A stretch of DNA of 64,000 nucleotides from Streptomyces griseochromogenes (GCF_001542625.1 NZ_CP016279.1:5332001-5396000), one strand, 5' to 3'. Shown: positions 36,610-46,450, counted from the first letter of the stretch. The notes: a model not told the origin generated them from the letters alone. Made by a program: numbers and translations.

Positions 36610-36713
36610 CACCGCCCCGGACACAAGAAGAGCCCACCGGAAGGTCACAGGTTCCTAGGCCACCGACCGTCCAACGGGCTCTCCTGCAAAGCCCCCACAA
36701 GGAGCTTTTCCAC

Positions 36714-36911
36714 ATGCAGAGTAAGCCCCCGGCCCCCGCCACGACCACCAAGACCAGCCCGGACCCGCGTAAAGGCACCGTGCCACAGGCCTTGTCATGG
36801 ATCCGCCGGCGTCGTCGCACCGCCGCCACCCATCTGTTGCGCGGCCTGTGCTACGGCATCGGAACCGGCCTCGCCGGCCTCGCCTTCTGGTGGCTGGAGC
36901 AGCACCTGTAA
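36714..36911 (+). CDS. Small single-pass membrane protein
   Basis: 65 residues: Pro/Thr/Lys-rich N-terminus, RRRRRTA basic patch, then one membrane segment GLCYGIGTGLAGLAFWWLEQ at the C-terminus. The ATG follows AAGGAGC. It resembles the small protein at 44968 in layout (basic cytoplasmic part, terminal helix ending in WW). Function unknown. Confidence 0.65.
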   Translation: MQSKPPAPATTTKTSPDPRKGTVPQALSWIRRRRRTAATHLLRGLCYGIGTGLAGLAFWWLEQHL

Positions 36912-37117
36912 GACGTCGCCCCCTCTCGCGTCATCACGCGCCGCAACTTTCGTACGACTCGTCGCCGATCAGGGTGACGAGGCGCCCGCGAACCACCTCG
37001 CCCGGGGCCCCACCAGTGACCGGCATGCCCCCAGAGACCGGGCGCCGCCCCTATGCCGACAGACGCTCCCCCCGGCCCAAGTCGCATGGCCGGGCCGACT
37101 CAACCAGGGAGACCACC

Positions 37118-37426
37118 ATGTCCCGTGACGAACTGCGCAGGAGTCGGTTCGCCAGCTGGCTGCTACACCAGTGCCGCCTGGCCGGCTACGACATCGATGA
37201 CCCGGACACCCACAAAACGATCCTGATCCTGGCGGCCGTCGCCCTGTCCGACGGCCTGGACGAGGCGACCACAGCCCGAGTGGCGGAGGGACTTGCGGTG
37301 ACGCCGCAGGAGCTGACCGACGCGTACATCCACGAGATGCGGCAGTGCGTCCTCAAGGAGATCCTCGACCATCCCGACCTGGCACGCCTGGACAGGCGGC
37401 TCGATGCGATCGCCCGTGCCGACTGA
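37118..37426 (+). CDS. Hypothetical protein
   Basis: 102 residues, starting at ATG 37118 after CAGGGAGA; a longer upstream frame is less likely. Helical and acidic (LLHQCRLAGYDIDDPDTHKT; LAVTPQELTDAYIHEMRQCV). No family recognised. Its 3' end nearly meets the converging TnsB-like transposase gene. The short gap 36912-37117 holds nothing clear. Confidence 0.6.
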   Translation: MSRDELRRSRFASWLLHQCRLAGYDIDDPDTHKTILILAAVALSDGLDEATTARVAEGLAVTPQELTDAYIHEMRQCVLKEILDHPDLARLDRRLDAIARAD

Positions 37427-37459
37427 GCAGCAGAGCGGTCCTGTTGGCGGGTCCCTCGA

Positions 37460-39083
37460 TCAGGTGGCCGGTTCGGCCGGTTCGCCGCGCAGCAGGTCGG
37501 GGCGGGCGTCGGCCATGGCGAAGGCCCTGCTGAGCCCGGCCACGAGCGTGTCGTCGATGCGGTAACGCAGTGCTCGTTCGTCCCGCTGGAGCAGCGGACC
37601 CGCACGGTCCGGGCCGACGTGGCGCTGCACCGCCCTCACGCTGGTCAGCGTCCCGCCGATCCGTGACCGCGGGCCGGGCATCCGAGAACGCCGGGACGTC
37701 GTCTCCGTCCGGGAGCCCCTTCCAGCGCAGCGGGTGCCTGGTGCCGCCGAGCTCGAAGAACACCTCGCGGCAGTCCCGCGGATCGCGGTGGACCGCCCAC
37801 TTCCCGCGGTGGCTGCCGCCCCGCCGGGACGGTCCCCCAGCCCGCCGCAGGGCCGGCCCGGAGTACCAAAGCCCGCCGATCTTCACCCCGCGGTTTCGGT
37901 GGATCTTCACGAAGTGCACCGGCAGCAGCTGGTAGTAGAGCTCCGGCTCGGGGATCTGCAGCGGCTCGCCGCCTTGGGCCGCCGCCGCGGCGAACAGCGT
38001 GTTCGGGCTGTGCTGGCCGCCCGGATCCCAGGCCGGCGCGTACTGGTCCAGCTTCCGGTTCTGACAGACCCGGACGATCCAGGTCGCCAGCAGGTGCTCC
38101 ATCTCCGACAGGGTCCAGGCCGCGTCGCCCTCCGGGTCCGCGCCGCGGTCGGCGACGTCCACCCCGCGATAGCCCAGCAGCAGCTCCAGCAGCAGGGACT
38201 GGATGCCGGCGAACGCCCGCTCGCAGGACGCCTTGTCCTGCGGTCGCATCGCCCGCGCCGGCAGCACCGTCACCCCGAGCGTGCGAGCGACCTGGACCAG
38301 GTGGTGGTTCTTGTAGACACTGCCGTGATCAGTGGTCACCGTCTCCGGGGCGAAGAACGGCCGCCCGGCCACCGGGTGCCCGGCGAACTCCGCCACCAGC
38401 GCGGCCGGCACCCCGGGGTAGGGCCACTCCATCTCCGGTCCCCACCCCGGCCGCATCGGCAGCGGCACCGTAACGTCCCGCAGCAGCATCGCCACCTCCA
38501 CCGAGGAATCCGACCCGGGCGTCAGGCAGAAGGCGACCAGCGAGTGCGTGAAGGCGTCCAGAGCCAGGGTCAGGTCGACGGCGATCGGCTCGGCGAAGAC
38601 GTCGTCCAGCACCTTCACCGGCAGGGGAGCCGTGTCGAGCACCACCACCTGCCCCGGCCGTGAGACGACCACCGGCGAGCCGCCGGGCTCCACCGCCGCG
38701 GCCGAACGCACGTAGCGCTGGCGGGCGCCGTCCGGGCCGAACCACTCCTTCCACACCTTCGCCAGCGTGGTGCGGTGCGGCAGCTTCCTCTCCAGCTCGG
38801 GCCCGAACCTCTCCCGGACGTACTGGTGGATCATCCTCTCCCTGGTCGTCATGCTCACCTTCGAGCGGTGCAGCGACTCGGCGTGCACCGCCCGGATCGC
38901 CTCGGCGAACTCCGGGATGATCGACCGGTGGCCGGACAGCTCGCGCGTCCAGCGGCCGTCAGCCAGGCCCACCAGACCTTCCTCCGCGAACGCGGCCGCC
39001 ATCCGCCGCAGCGTGCGCTCGCCGACCTGCCCGAGCCCCAGGAACTTCGCGTCCTCGGCCGGCAGGGCGGCCAGCCCGGCCAC
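37460..39083 (-). pseudogene. Mu/TnsB-like DDE transposase with a frameshift
   Basis: About 540 codons of a Mu-type transposase. An N-terminal helix-turn-helix (ERTLRRMAAAFAEEGLVGLA) is followed by the DDE core (QVVVLDTAPLPVKVLD; ETVTTDHGSVYKNHH; QDKASCERAFAGIQSLLLE) and a Mu C-terminal beta domain. Around 37680, after GDDVPAFS, the frame must shift to read MPGPRSRIGGTLTSVRAVQR through LLRGEPAEPAT to the stop at 37460; without it the tail becomes nonsense. In-frame sequence also continues upstream of 39083 (FDPARTTLTQRREAKV), so the true start is uncertain. No TniB-like ATPase follows. Confidence 0.65.
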
Positions 39084-39160
39084 CTTCGCCTCACGGCGCT
39101 GCGTCAGCGTCGTGCGAGCCGGATCGAACTGCGGGTGCGGCTCGCTCTCCTCGGCCCAGA

Positions 39161-39358
39161 ACGCACCTGGGGCACTTCGACTACCGCTCCGGCTCGGGCC
39201 GCCGTACCCGCCAGTACAACTTCGCCGCCACCGTCACCGGACAGACGGTGACACTCAGCGAGCATGATGTCCACCTGTGGGCGGACAACGGCCAGCAGGC
39301 TCAAGTCTCCAGCGCCGTCCAGGCCGTCCTGGACACCTGGCGGCAGACGGCCGCCTGA
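39161..39358 (+). pseudogene. 3' fragment of a NUDIX hydrolase gene
   Basis: Plus-strand codons read HLGHFDYRSGSGRRTRQYNF, TVTGQTVTLSEHDVHLWAD and VQAVLDTWRQTAA with TGA at 39356. This is the typical C-terminal end of Streptomyces NUDIX-family proteins. The catalytic NUDIX box is missing because the converging Mu-like transposase sequence begins here. Bases 39359-39558 contain no gene. Confidence 0.6.
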
Positions 39359-39558
39359 CCGCCGCCGCGCCCGACCAGCTCCGGTCCGTACCGCCCGAAG
39401 GGCGGATGCGGACCGGAGCCCTTCCCTGCGTGAGGGCGTGCAAGGCTATGGTCGCCAGCTGTTCGCCCCTGGACGCGCACACCGCTGGGCACCGCCGAAG
39501 TTGCCGTCCGCGCGCAGGACGAGCTCCACCGGTGGCTGGCGGGCACCGCCCGGGCGGG

Positions 39559-40629
39559 TCACGTGAGTCCGGCGGCGGCGTTGTCGTCCCAGCCGTCGTC
39601 GATCTGGATGTAGCGGAGCATGGAGCGGGAGTGGCGGGCCCAGCCGCCCTGGTCGGCGATGGCGATGCCGTCGCGGTCGGCGCGGCGGGCGGTGGAGGCC
39701 AGGCCGATGCGCAGGGAGTGGCCGGTCCAGGCGAGGGGCACGCCGGCCCGGGCGGAGATGCGTTTGATGGCGCGGGTGACGGAGTCCGGTCCCATGCCGC
39801 CGGTGACGTGGCCCCAGCGGTCGATGCCAACGAACGCCGGCGTCGACGGGTCGGCCCACCGCTGGGCGTGTTCGGCGACGAGGCGGGTGCGGTAGGCGGT
39901 CCAGGCCCGCACCGGGCAGACCTCGGGGTCGTCGGCGTAGCGGATCTTGGCGTTGCGCACGCTGTGCTTGGTCTTGCCGGTGAGGACGGCGACGACTAGG
40001 CCGCGGGGGTGCAGTGTGACGTCGCCGGTGAGCAGCCCGGCCGGGTCCTGCGACCTGCTCGCGTAGTGGAAGCCGGTCAGGACCAGGGTCTTGTCCCGGG
40101 CGCCGGTGAGGGTGTCGGGGCAGGCCCGGATCACGGCGCGCAGGCCGTCGATGTCGGCGCCAATCGCCTGTCCGCGGCCACGCTGCTCCCCGGCCTGGAG
40201 CAGCTTGACCGTCAGGCCCTCCAGGGCGGCGCGGGCTTCGGCCTGGTCATCGCCGGAGACCTGCACGCCACGCTGGCGCAGCCCGACGACCGCGGCCGCC
40301 AGGTGGGTGGAGGCCGAAGTGGAGGCGTACCCCGTACCGTTCTGTCGGCCCTCGCGCAGCCTCCACGTCACGAATGCGACCAGGGCGCCGCGGGAGTCCT
40401 CCCGTTCCGGCAGGCCGGTCGACCGGCAGAACCGCTGCCACACCCGCCACGACTTCGTGTAGGTGTCGAGGGTGTTGTCCGGGGTGATCTCCTGGGCGAC
40501 AGCGTCGGCCAGGTCCTCGGCCTCGGCCAGGCGGCGGGCGTTGACCTGCTTGGTTGGCCGTTCAGGGGAAGCCGCGGGAGGCCGACCAGGTTGTGAGGTC
40601 GTGGGCAGACTGCGTGGCCCGGGCGCCAT
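39559..40629 (-). CDS. Tyrosine recombinase/integrase
   Basis: A 356-residue site-specific recombinase. The N-terminal SAM-like core-binding domain covers residues 40-150 (DNTLDTYTKSWRVWQRFCRS). The catalytic domain contains GFHYASRSQDPAGLL (first Arg), AWTGHSLRIGLAST (HxxR) and RSMLRYIQIDD (Tyr nucleophile). All catalytic elements are present. The start is uncertain because no clear ribosome binding site precedes ATG 40629. It may belong to an integrated element whose att site was not found. Confidence 0.8.
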   Translation of the reverse strand: MAPGPRSLPTTSQPGRPPAASPERPTKQVNARRLAEAEDLADAVAQEITPDNTLDTYTKSWRVWQRFCRSTGLPEREDSRGALVAFVTWRLREGRQNGTGYASTSASTHLAAAVVGLRQRGVQVSGDDQAEARAALEGLTVKLLQAGEQRGRGQAIGADIDGLRAVIRACPDTLTGARDKTLVLTGFHYASRSQDPAGLLTGDVTLHPRGLVVAVLTGKTKHSVRNAKIRYADDPEVCPVRAWTAYRTRLVAEHAQRWADPSTPAFVGIDRWGHVTGGMGPDSVTRAIKRISARAGVPLAWTGHSLRIGLASTARRADRDGIAIADQGGWARHSRSMLRYIQIDDGWDDNAAAGLT

Positions 40630-40792
40630 CGGTCAGCACAACGGGTCTGTCGCACCTGCCTACGTCACCGATTGGTCTGCGGATTTCGAGCGAGGGTGGT
40701 CGCACTGACCGGGTACTGCGCCGGGACGCAGTAGGAGGGCCGTGCGCACCGGTCGGTGGTGCCTTACGGACGCCGGTGGGCGGAGCCCCGCT

Positions 40793-43700
40793 TCATTGCT
40801 CGTCGGGGTCGGGGCGGTGGGTTGGGGCCGTCGGGTATTCGGGGCACAGGCGGCGATACGGGGTGTCACCGACGTAGGTGGTCCACTCTTCGTGGGTTAG
40901 ATTGCGGCCTGCTCGCTGGCACAGGGCGTGCGGCCACTGCCGGGGTACGGGGGTGATCCGGGCGGAACGGTCCAAGGAACCGGTGGCCAGGGTCTTGCCG
41001 TCCGGACTGAACGCCACCGATGTGACCCAGCCTGCCGCGTCGCCCAGCGTCGCGAGGGTGCGGCCTGCGCGGAGGTCGAAGAGGACTGTCGTACGGTCCC
41101 GGCTCGCCGTCGCGACGATCCTTCCGTCGGGGCTGAAGGCGACGGCGGTCACTTCCTTGGTGTGGCCGGTGACGGTGCGGACGACGGTTCCGGCCTTGAT
41201 GTCCCACAGGCGTGCGGTGCCGTCGCTGGAGCCGAGCGCCAGCATCTTCCCGTCGGGACTGAACGCCGCCGCGTTCAGCAGGTCTGCGTTGTCGAACCGT
41301 GCGGTGCCGCGGAGGGTGCGGGTGTCCCACAGGCGTGCGGTGCCGTCGGTGGAGGCGGTCGCCAGTGTTCTGCCGTCGGGGCTGAACGCGAGCGCGTCCA
41401 CCCAGCCGCTGTGCCCCCCGAGCGTGCCGACGCAGCGGTGGGTGCGGGTGTCCCAGAGGCGTGCGGTGCCGTCGGTGGAGGCGGTGGCCAGCCTCCTGCC
41501 GTCAGGGCTGAACGCCACCCCGTCCACCGCGCCGCCGTGTCCGCGCAGCGTGACGAGGGCACGGTGCGTCCGGGTGTCCCACAGACGGGTCTGCCCCTCC
41601 TGGTCACCTGCCGCGAGCAGGCCCGCGCCGGAGTTGAGGGCCACGGCCAGCACTGGTACCGCCCGGTTGTCGAGGACGCCGACCGAACGGTGGGAGTGCA
41701 GGTTCCACAGGCGGGTGGTGCCGTCCCGGCTGCCAGTGGCGAGCGTGCGGCCGTCGGATCCGAAGGCCACGGTGTCGACGTAGTCGCGATGGCCGGTCAG
41801 TACTTCGGTAGCGCTCTGAGCGGTGGTGCCCCACAGGCGTACGGTGCCGTCCGAGGAGGCCGTGGCCGCGGCCCTCCCGTCCGGCCGGAAGGCCACCGAG
41901 TTGACGTGGCCCACATGCCCGTCCAGGACGCCGACCGAACGGTGGGAGTGCAGGTTCCACAGCCGGGCGGTGTCGTCCCAGCTGCCGGTCAGCAGCGTGC
42001 GGCCGTCGGGGCTGAACGCCACCGAGGCCACGACGCGCGTATGACCCCGCAGAGTTGCCGTACCGCGCCGGGTGCGCACGTCCCACAGGCGCGCCGTCCC
42101 ATCGGCGGAACCCGTGGCGGCTGTCGTGCCGTCGGGGCCGAACGCCACCGCGTAGACCTCACCCCTGTGACCGCGCAGGACGCCGACCGAACGGTGGGAG
42201 TGCAGGTTCCACAGCCGGGCGGTGTCGTCCCAGCTGCCGGTCAGCAGCGTGCGGCCGTCGGGGCTGAACGCCACCCCGCTCACCCTCCCGGTGTGGCCGG
42301 TGAAGGTGGCGAGCGCCCGGCCCGTACGCCCGTTCCACAGTCGCGCGGTGCCGTCCTCCAAACCGGTGGCCAGTTTCGTGCCGTCGGGGCTGAACGCCAC
42401 CGCGGTGACCGCGCCCGCCTGAGCGGGGAGCCGGACGGCCGCCGTGCCGGTGCGTACGTCCCAGACGCGGACGGAACCGTCGGCGGAGCCCGAGGCGAGG
42501 GTCCGGCCGTCGGGGCCGAACGCCACGGCGGCGACCGCGCCGGTGTGCCCCGACAGGACGACAGGCGTGCCGCCGCCGTCGGCACGCCAGAGCCGGACCT
42601 TTGTGTCCGTCCCGCCGGTGGCCAGCGTCCGTCCGTCGGGACTGAACGCCACCGCCGTGAGCGTTCCTGCGTTGCCGGCCAACGGCCGTACCGGGTACAT
42701 GGGGACCGCCAGCGCGCCCTGCGCGCCGGCGGTGGTCGCGCCGTTCGCCTCGTACCGCAGTCCGGCCAGGGCGAGAAGACCGGCCAGCCCGGGCCGGGTG
42801 CGCAGCAGTGCGCGCGACTGAGCGGCGAGGCCGTCGGCGATGGCGATGCGGCTCTTGTCGTCGGCCGCCTTGCGTTCCGTTTCCGCCATCTGCCACTGTC
42901 GGCCCGCGAGCAGCGTGGCGCCCAGGGACACGACGACCAGCAGGACGAGAGCCGCTGAAAGACGCCTCAGCCGACGGTTGCTCCGGCGCGTTGCCTCGGC
43001 TTCGGCCGCCGCCGCTTCGATCTCGGACTCCGCCGCAGCCGCGCTCCGGTCCAGGAACTCGGACTCCAGCGGGTTGAGGTCGCTCCGCCGCGCCTGCGCC
43101 ATGTCCACGGCCCTGGCCAGCCGGTGTCCCCGGTACAGGCTGCCGGGATCGCGCCCGAGTGCCTGCCAAGCCTCCGCGGCGGCCGTGAGGTCGCGGCGCA
43201 GGCGCAGCCAGTTACGGTCCTCGACCAGCCATGCGCGTAACAGGTCCCAGGCGCGCACGAGCGCTTCGTGGGTGATTTGGACGACCCCGTCGTCGGCGGT
43301 GACAAGCCGTTGGTCCACCAGACGTTGGAGCGCCACTCGCGAGGGACCGCCCTCGTGGGCGAGTTCGTCCTCACCCACCCTGCGGCGGACGGCCTCACCG
43401 CCCTCGTCCACGGTGACCAGTCTCAGCAGCAGCCGGCGTGCGGCTTGCCGCTCCTCGGGGTCGAGGGCGTCGTACACGCCCTGGGCGGTGTTGGCCACCG
43501 CGTCCCGGATCCCCCCGGACGCCTGATAGCCCGCCAGCGTCATACGGCGTCCGTCGCCCTGCGCCCAGGTGGCCTGCAAGGTGTGCGCCAGCAGGGGGAG
43601 TGCTCCCGCGTCATGACGGCCACCCTGGACGCCGAGGTCGCGCAGGAGCGTCTCGACGAGGCCGGGTTCGAGTTCCAGACCCGCGGTGCGAGCCGGTCCG

Positions 43701-44626
43701 ACGATGGCCTGCCGCAGTTCCGGTTCGGTCATCGGCCCGAGTACGAGACCGCCCTTGCTCATCGCCCCGGACAGTCCGGGTACGGCGATGCAGCGGTGCA
43801 GGAAGTCCGCGCGCACCGCCAGCACCACCGGGGTCGGCCGTTGGATCCCCTCGCCGCCGGCGGCCAAAGCGACGAGCCGGGCCGCGAAGGCATGGCGTTC
43901 CTCCTGATCGGTGCACTGCGTGAAGACCTCCTCGAACTGGTCGACGAGCAGCACCGCCGGCCCGGGACCGTCTTCTTCCGCTGTCGCCGACGACTGCTCC
44001 AGCGCCGTCAGGGGGTTGGGCCCGGGCGTGATGCGCACGACCGTCGGGGCACCCGCAGCGTCCTTCGCCGACTGCCCTCGACGCAGCGCGGGCGACAGCC
44101 CGGCGCTCAGCAGCGAGGACTTGCCCGCTCCCGAGGCGCCCGTGACGAAAATGGGCGCGCCCCCGTCGAGGCGCGTTCTCACCAGCCGGAGCAGCTCGTC
44201 GACCTGCGCCGTACGGCCGAAGAACCACCTCGCCATGTCCTCGGTGAACGCCCTCAGCCCCGGATACGGGCACGTGTCGTCCGGCGCTTCCGGCGCAATG
44301 ACGCCGGCCTGATCGGCCGGTCGGGTCAGCAGGTTGCCCAGGAGCAGGTAGTCGCCCAGCAGGCCCTCCCACCAATCCTGCTTCGTCTTCCGGCCGGTCT
44401 TCAGTTCACTCAGACAGGCCTTGACGTACTTGTCGAACAACGCGCGGGCGGGAAGCCTCCTGCCCCGGCCGAGTTCGAGGTCGGAGAGCGTCTGCGAGGC
44501 CGACCCGATCCGCAGGGACAACGACTCCTGCGTCAGACCCGCTTCGCCGCGCAGCTCACGCAGTCGCCGCCCCAGCCGGACCCGCTGCTCCTGTGCTGCC
44601 TCGTGCCCCGTGGCGGCCGAAGTCAT
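40793..44626 (-). CDS. XRE-nSTAND-WD40 repeat protein
   Basis: A 1277-residue multidomain protein. Residues 15-75 are an XRE helix-turn-helix (LRELRGEAGLTQESLSLRIG). Residues 120-500 are an nSTAND1-type P-loop NTPase (CPYPGLRAFTEDMARWFFG; Walker A VTGASGAGKSSL; Walker B AVLLVDQFEEVFTQC). A membrane segment is near 555-578 (LSAALVLLVVVSLGATLLAG). Residues 640-1240 carry 14 WD40 repeats, enough for two seven-bladed propellers. Repeats 4, 6 and 8 share NLHSHRSVGVL. STAND proteins act as ligand-triggered switches; in bacteria some defend against phage, others regulate. Here the role is not known. Confidence 0.85.
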   Translation of the reverse strand: MTSAATGHEAAQEQRVRLGRRLRELRGEAGLTQESLSLRIGSASQTLSDLELGRGRRLPARALFDKYVKACLSELKTGRKTKQDWWEGLLGDYLLLGNLLTRPADQAGVIAPEAPDDTCPYPGLRAFTEDMARWFFGRTAQVDELLRLVRTRLDGGAPIFVTGASGAGKSSLLSAGLSPALRRGQSAKDAAGAPTVVRITPGPNPLTALEQSSATAEEDGPGPAVLLVDQFEEVFTQCTDQEERHAFAARLVALAAGGEGIQRPTPVVLAVRADFLHRCIAVPGLSGAMSKGGLVLGPMTEPELRQAIVGPARTAGLELEPGLVETLLRDLGVQGGRHDAGALPLLAHTLQATWAQGDGRRMTLAGYQASGGIRDAVANTAQGVYDALDPEERQAARRLLLRLVTVDEGGEAVRRRVGEDELAHEGGPSRVALQRLVDQRLVTADDGVVQITHEALVRAWDLLRAWLVEDRNWLRLRRDLTAAAEAWQALGRDPGSLYRGHRLARAVDMAQARRSDLNPLESEFLDRSAAAAESEIEAAAAEAEATRRSNRRLRRLSAALVLLVVVSLGATLLAGRQWQMAETERKAADDKSRIAIADGLAAQSRALLRTRPGLAGLLALAGLRYEANGATTAGAQGALAVPMYPVRPLAGNAGTLTAVAFSPDGRTLATGGTDTKVRLWRADGGGTPVVLSGHTGAVAAVAFGPDGRTLASGSADGSVRVWDVRTGTAAVRLPAQAGAVTAVAFSPDGTKLATGLEDGTARLWNGRTGRALATFTGHTGRVSGVAFSPDGRTLLTGSWDDTARLWNLHSHRSVGVLRGHRGEVYAVAFGPDGTTAATGSADGTARLWDVRTRRGTATLRGHTRVVASVAFSPDGRTLLTGSWDDTARLWNLHSHRSVGVLDGHVGHVNSVAFRPDGRAAATASSDGTVRLWGTTAQSATEVLTGHRDYVDTVAFGSDGRTLATGSRDGTTRLWNLHSHRSVGVLDNRAVPVLAVALNSGAGLLAAGDQEGQTRLWDTRTHRALVTLRGHGGAVDGVAFSPDGRRLATASTDGTARLWDTRTHRCVGTLGGHSGWVDALAFSPDGRTLATASTDGTARLWDTRTLRGTARFDNADLLNAAAFSPDGKMLALGSSDGTARLWDIKAGTVVRTVTGHTKEVTAVAFSPDGRIVATASRDRTTVLFDLRAGRTLATLGDAAGWVTSVAFSPDGKTLATGSLDRSARITPVPRQWPHALCQRAGRNLTHEEWTTYVGDTPYRRLCPEYPTAPTHRPDPDEQ
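41925..42275. repeat. Exact 99-bp direct repeat inside the WD40 region
   Basis: Bases 41925-42023 and 42177-42275 are identical by eye over 99 bases. A third partial copy (about 45 bases identical at its start) begins near 41670. They encode WD40 repeats 4, 6 and 8. Confidence 0.8.
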
Positions 44627-44967
44627 CGAGGCTCCCGGTGACCGCAGTTCCGGCGCACTCCGGATCCGCCGCCCTGATACGCCCCTTGACCTGCGTGTTC
44701 ACCCGGGAATTCCGGGTTCGGCCGCAGTCCGGGACTTCGGCCCCCGCTGTCGGGCAGCCTGGCCGAGGCCGGTCCCACCCCGCCGCTCACCACGTACCGG
44801 CCGGCCGGCGTCCCCACACCCACGCGCTGCCCCCTCACCCCGTAGCACGTGGAGCCTAAGCCTCTCAGCGGACAAGAGATGCCGGTTCGGCCCGAACCGG
44901 CACCGCGCATTCCCGAACCGGCGAACTTGCCACAACTCCGAACAACCGCACCGACGGAGGGATCACG
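44627..44967. other. 341-bp divergent intergenic region
   Basis: Lies between the WD40 protein gene and a small membrane-protein gene. No coding sequence is seen. It should hold both divergent promoters, and contains short inverted repeats around GCCGGTTCGGCCCGAACCGGC (about 44880-44901). Confidence 0.45.
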
Positions 44968-45156
44968 ATGAACGACGAGACGATCGGCCCGGCCGAGAAC
45001 GAGGCCGTCGGCGGCGGGACTGGCGGCCGCCGGACCGAGCCCGACACCATCCGGCGCCTGAGCCGGGTGGCCGTGTTCGGGCTGGTGCGCGGGATGGCCG
45101 CCGCGACGGGCTCGGCGCTGATCGCCGGAGTCACCTGGTGGATGCGGGACCACTGA
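44968..45156 (+). CDS. Small single-pass membrane protein
   Basis: 62 residues with a Gly-rich acidic N-terminus, a basic patch (TIRRLSRVAVFG) and one C-terminal membrane segment (GLVRGMAAATGSALIAGVTW, ending WWMRDH). GGAGGG is 7 bases before the ATG. Divergent from the nSTAND-WD40 gene. Same layout as the small protein at 36714. Confidence 0.65.
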   Translation: MNDETIGPAENEAVGGGTGGRRTEPDTIRRLSRVAVFGLVRGMAAATGSALIAGVTWWMRDH

Positions 45157-45193
45157 ACCGCGCGGGCGTACGGCGGTCGCGCCCGGCCCGATC

Positions 45194-45416
45194 ATGACAT
45201 CCCCCGCGCCAGTGCTGACGCTCGCCCGCCATGCCTCCCGCGAAGCACAGGCCGAGCACTTGAAGCCCTCGACGGTGAAGTTCGTCCACGGGCTCGCCCG
45301 CATGACGGCGGACGGGAGAGCTGACGGACGGTGTCTCGTCAGAGGGGGTGGCCGTGGCGCAGCAGGCCATCGTCACCGACTGGACCACCGCGCTCAGCCG
45401 ACTCGGTCTCGGGTGA
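45194..45416 (+). pseudogene. Frameshifted small gene
   Basis: Frame one reads EHLKPSTVKFVHGLARMTAD. After a one-base shift the other frame continues GELTDGVSSEGVAVAQQAIV then TDWTTALSRLGLG and TGA at 45414. The join restores a plausible small helical protein of about 70 residues. Family not recognised. Confidence 0.4.
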
Positions 45417-45499
45417 GCCCGCGAGCTTTTGGCACGGCATCGTTGTGCCCGCTGGTTCGGATTCACCACGGCCAGGAGGGTGGTACACGCCGTCGAGGA

Positions 45500-45791
45500 A
45501 GGCCTTTGGCCCGGCCGGCGGCGATCAGCCAGTCCACCTCCGCCTTCGTCCGAGCTGCGGCTAGGAGGCGGTCGAAGGGGCGGCCCAGCGGGCGAACCGT
45601 CCGTGGACGGTCTGCCAGAGTCTGAACCGCTCGGGCAAACCTCTCCAGGGCAGGTCGGTGCGGAACTTGAACATGATGCCCTCGAGGACCTGGCGGTGAT
45701 CCCGCCTTTGGCCGCGAGCCCGGCCCACGGGCGGCAGCCACGGCGCGATCACCGCCCACGCGGCGTCAGAAGTCTCCCCACACCTCACCAT
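45500..45791 (-). pseudogene. IS5-family transposase fragment
   Basis: The N-terminal part of an IS5-type transposase: TSDAAWAVIAPWLPP, RQVLEGIMFKFRTDLPWRGL, FRLWQTVHGRFARWA. A frameshift then leads to FDRLLAAARTKAEVDWLI. The DDE core is absent. Confidence 0.65.
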
Positions 45792-45846
45792 CGGACCAAC
45801 AATCCGATGATCGGAAGATATCTAGACGCTGCCGATTGGGGCCCGG

Positions 45847-46090
45847 TCAGGTGGCGGTCAGCGGTCGGTTCCGGTGCGGGTGCAGGCGGTCGGTGAGGAA
45901 GACGAGGATCTCGTCGCGGGCCCGGACCGTGGGGTGGCCAGCCTTGTCGTCGAGATGGGCGGTGACGACGCTGTGCGGGGTGCCGACCAGGTCGGCGAAG
46001 AAGGGAGGTGGGGCCGGGCTGGCGGCGCTGTCCGGGAGGACGCGCCCGTCGAAGGCGTCGCCGAGCAGCGCGCGGTAGGCGGCGAAGCGC
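45847..46090 (-). pseudogene. Unidentified gene fragment
   Basis: About 80 codons of protein-like sequence: FAAYRALLGDAFDGRVLPDS, FFADLVGTPHSVVTAHLDDK and ARDEILVFLTDRLHPH before the stop. The upstream part of the same frame is unlike protein, so the 5' end is lost. Confidence 0.4.
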
Positions 46091-46104
46091 TGCCCTGTGC
46101 ACCA

Positions 46105-46390
46105 AGTTCGGTGTCCTGTGTCCGCCGTATGACTCCGCCGAGGCGGCGACCGACCGCTTCGCCGCAACGACATGCTGTCTGGGAGTACGTGTGGACGGAC
46201 GGGCGCTGGCGTGTCTATGCGCCCCATGGGCTGTCGGACGTGTTCAACCTCGTTCTCCGGCCGCACCCGGTGCTCGCCCCGCGGTCCGTTTATGAGGCCA
46301 TGGCAGCACGGTGGCAGGAGGAGTGGTCCGAGCTGACCGTGCTGGACTGGCCGCCCACGGACATCACGGCGACTTCAGACCTCGACCGCG
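46105..46390 (+). pseudogene. Gene fragment resembling nucleotidyltransferase C-terminus
   Basis: A plus-strand string VWEYVWTDGRWRVYAPHGLS, DVFNLVLRPHPVLAPRSVYE and ARWQEEWSELTVLDWPP resembles the C-terminal part of a nucleotidyltransferase-like family. No start or N-terminal domain is present, and the frame drifts into the 3' end of the P450 gene. Confidence 0.4.
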
Positions 46391-46450
46391 GATCCAGGGC
46401 GGCAGACTCAACGACCGTAGGTGACCACGGCCAGGACTTCCGGTCGGCGT

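Noticed and set aside
41000..42700. Regularly spaced repeats considered as a CRISPR array
   Set aside because: The period is about 126 bp, there are no unique spacers and the repeats encode WD40 motifs.
40928..42958. 676-codon plus-strand open frame with repeats
   Set aside because: Reverse-frame image of the WD40 repeats; repetitiveness is inherited from the real gene.
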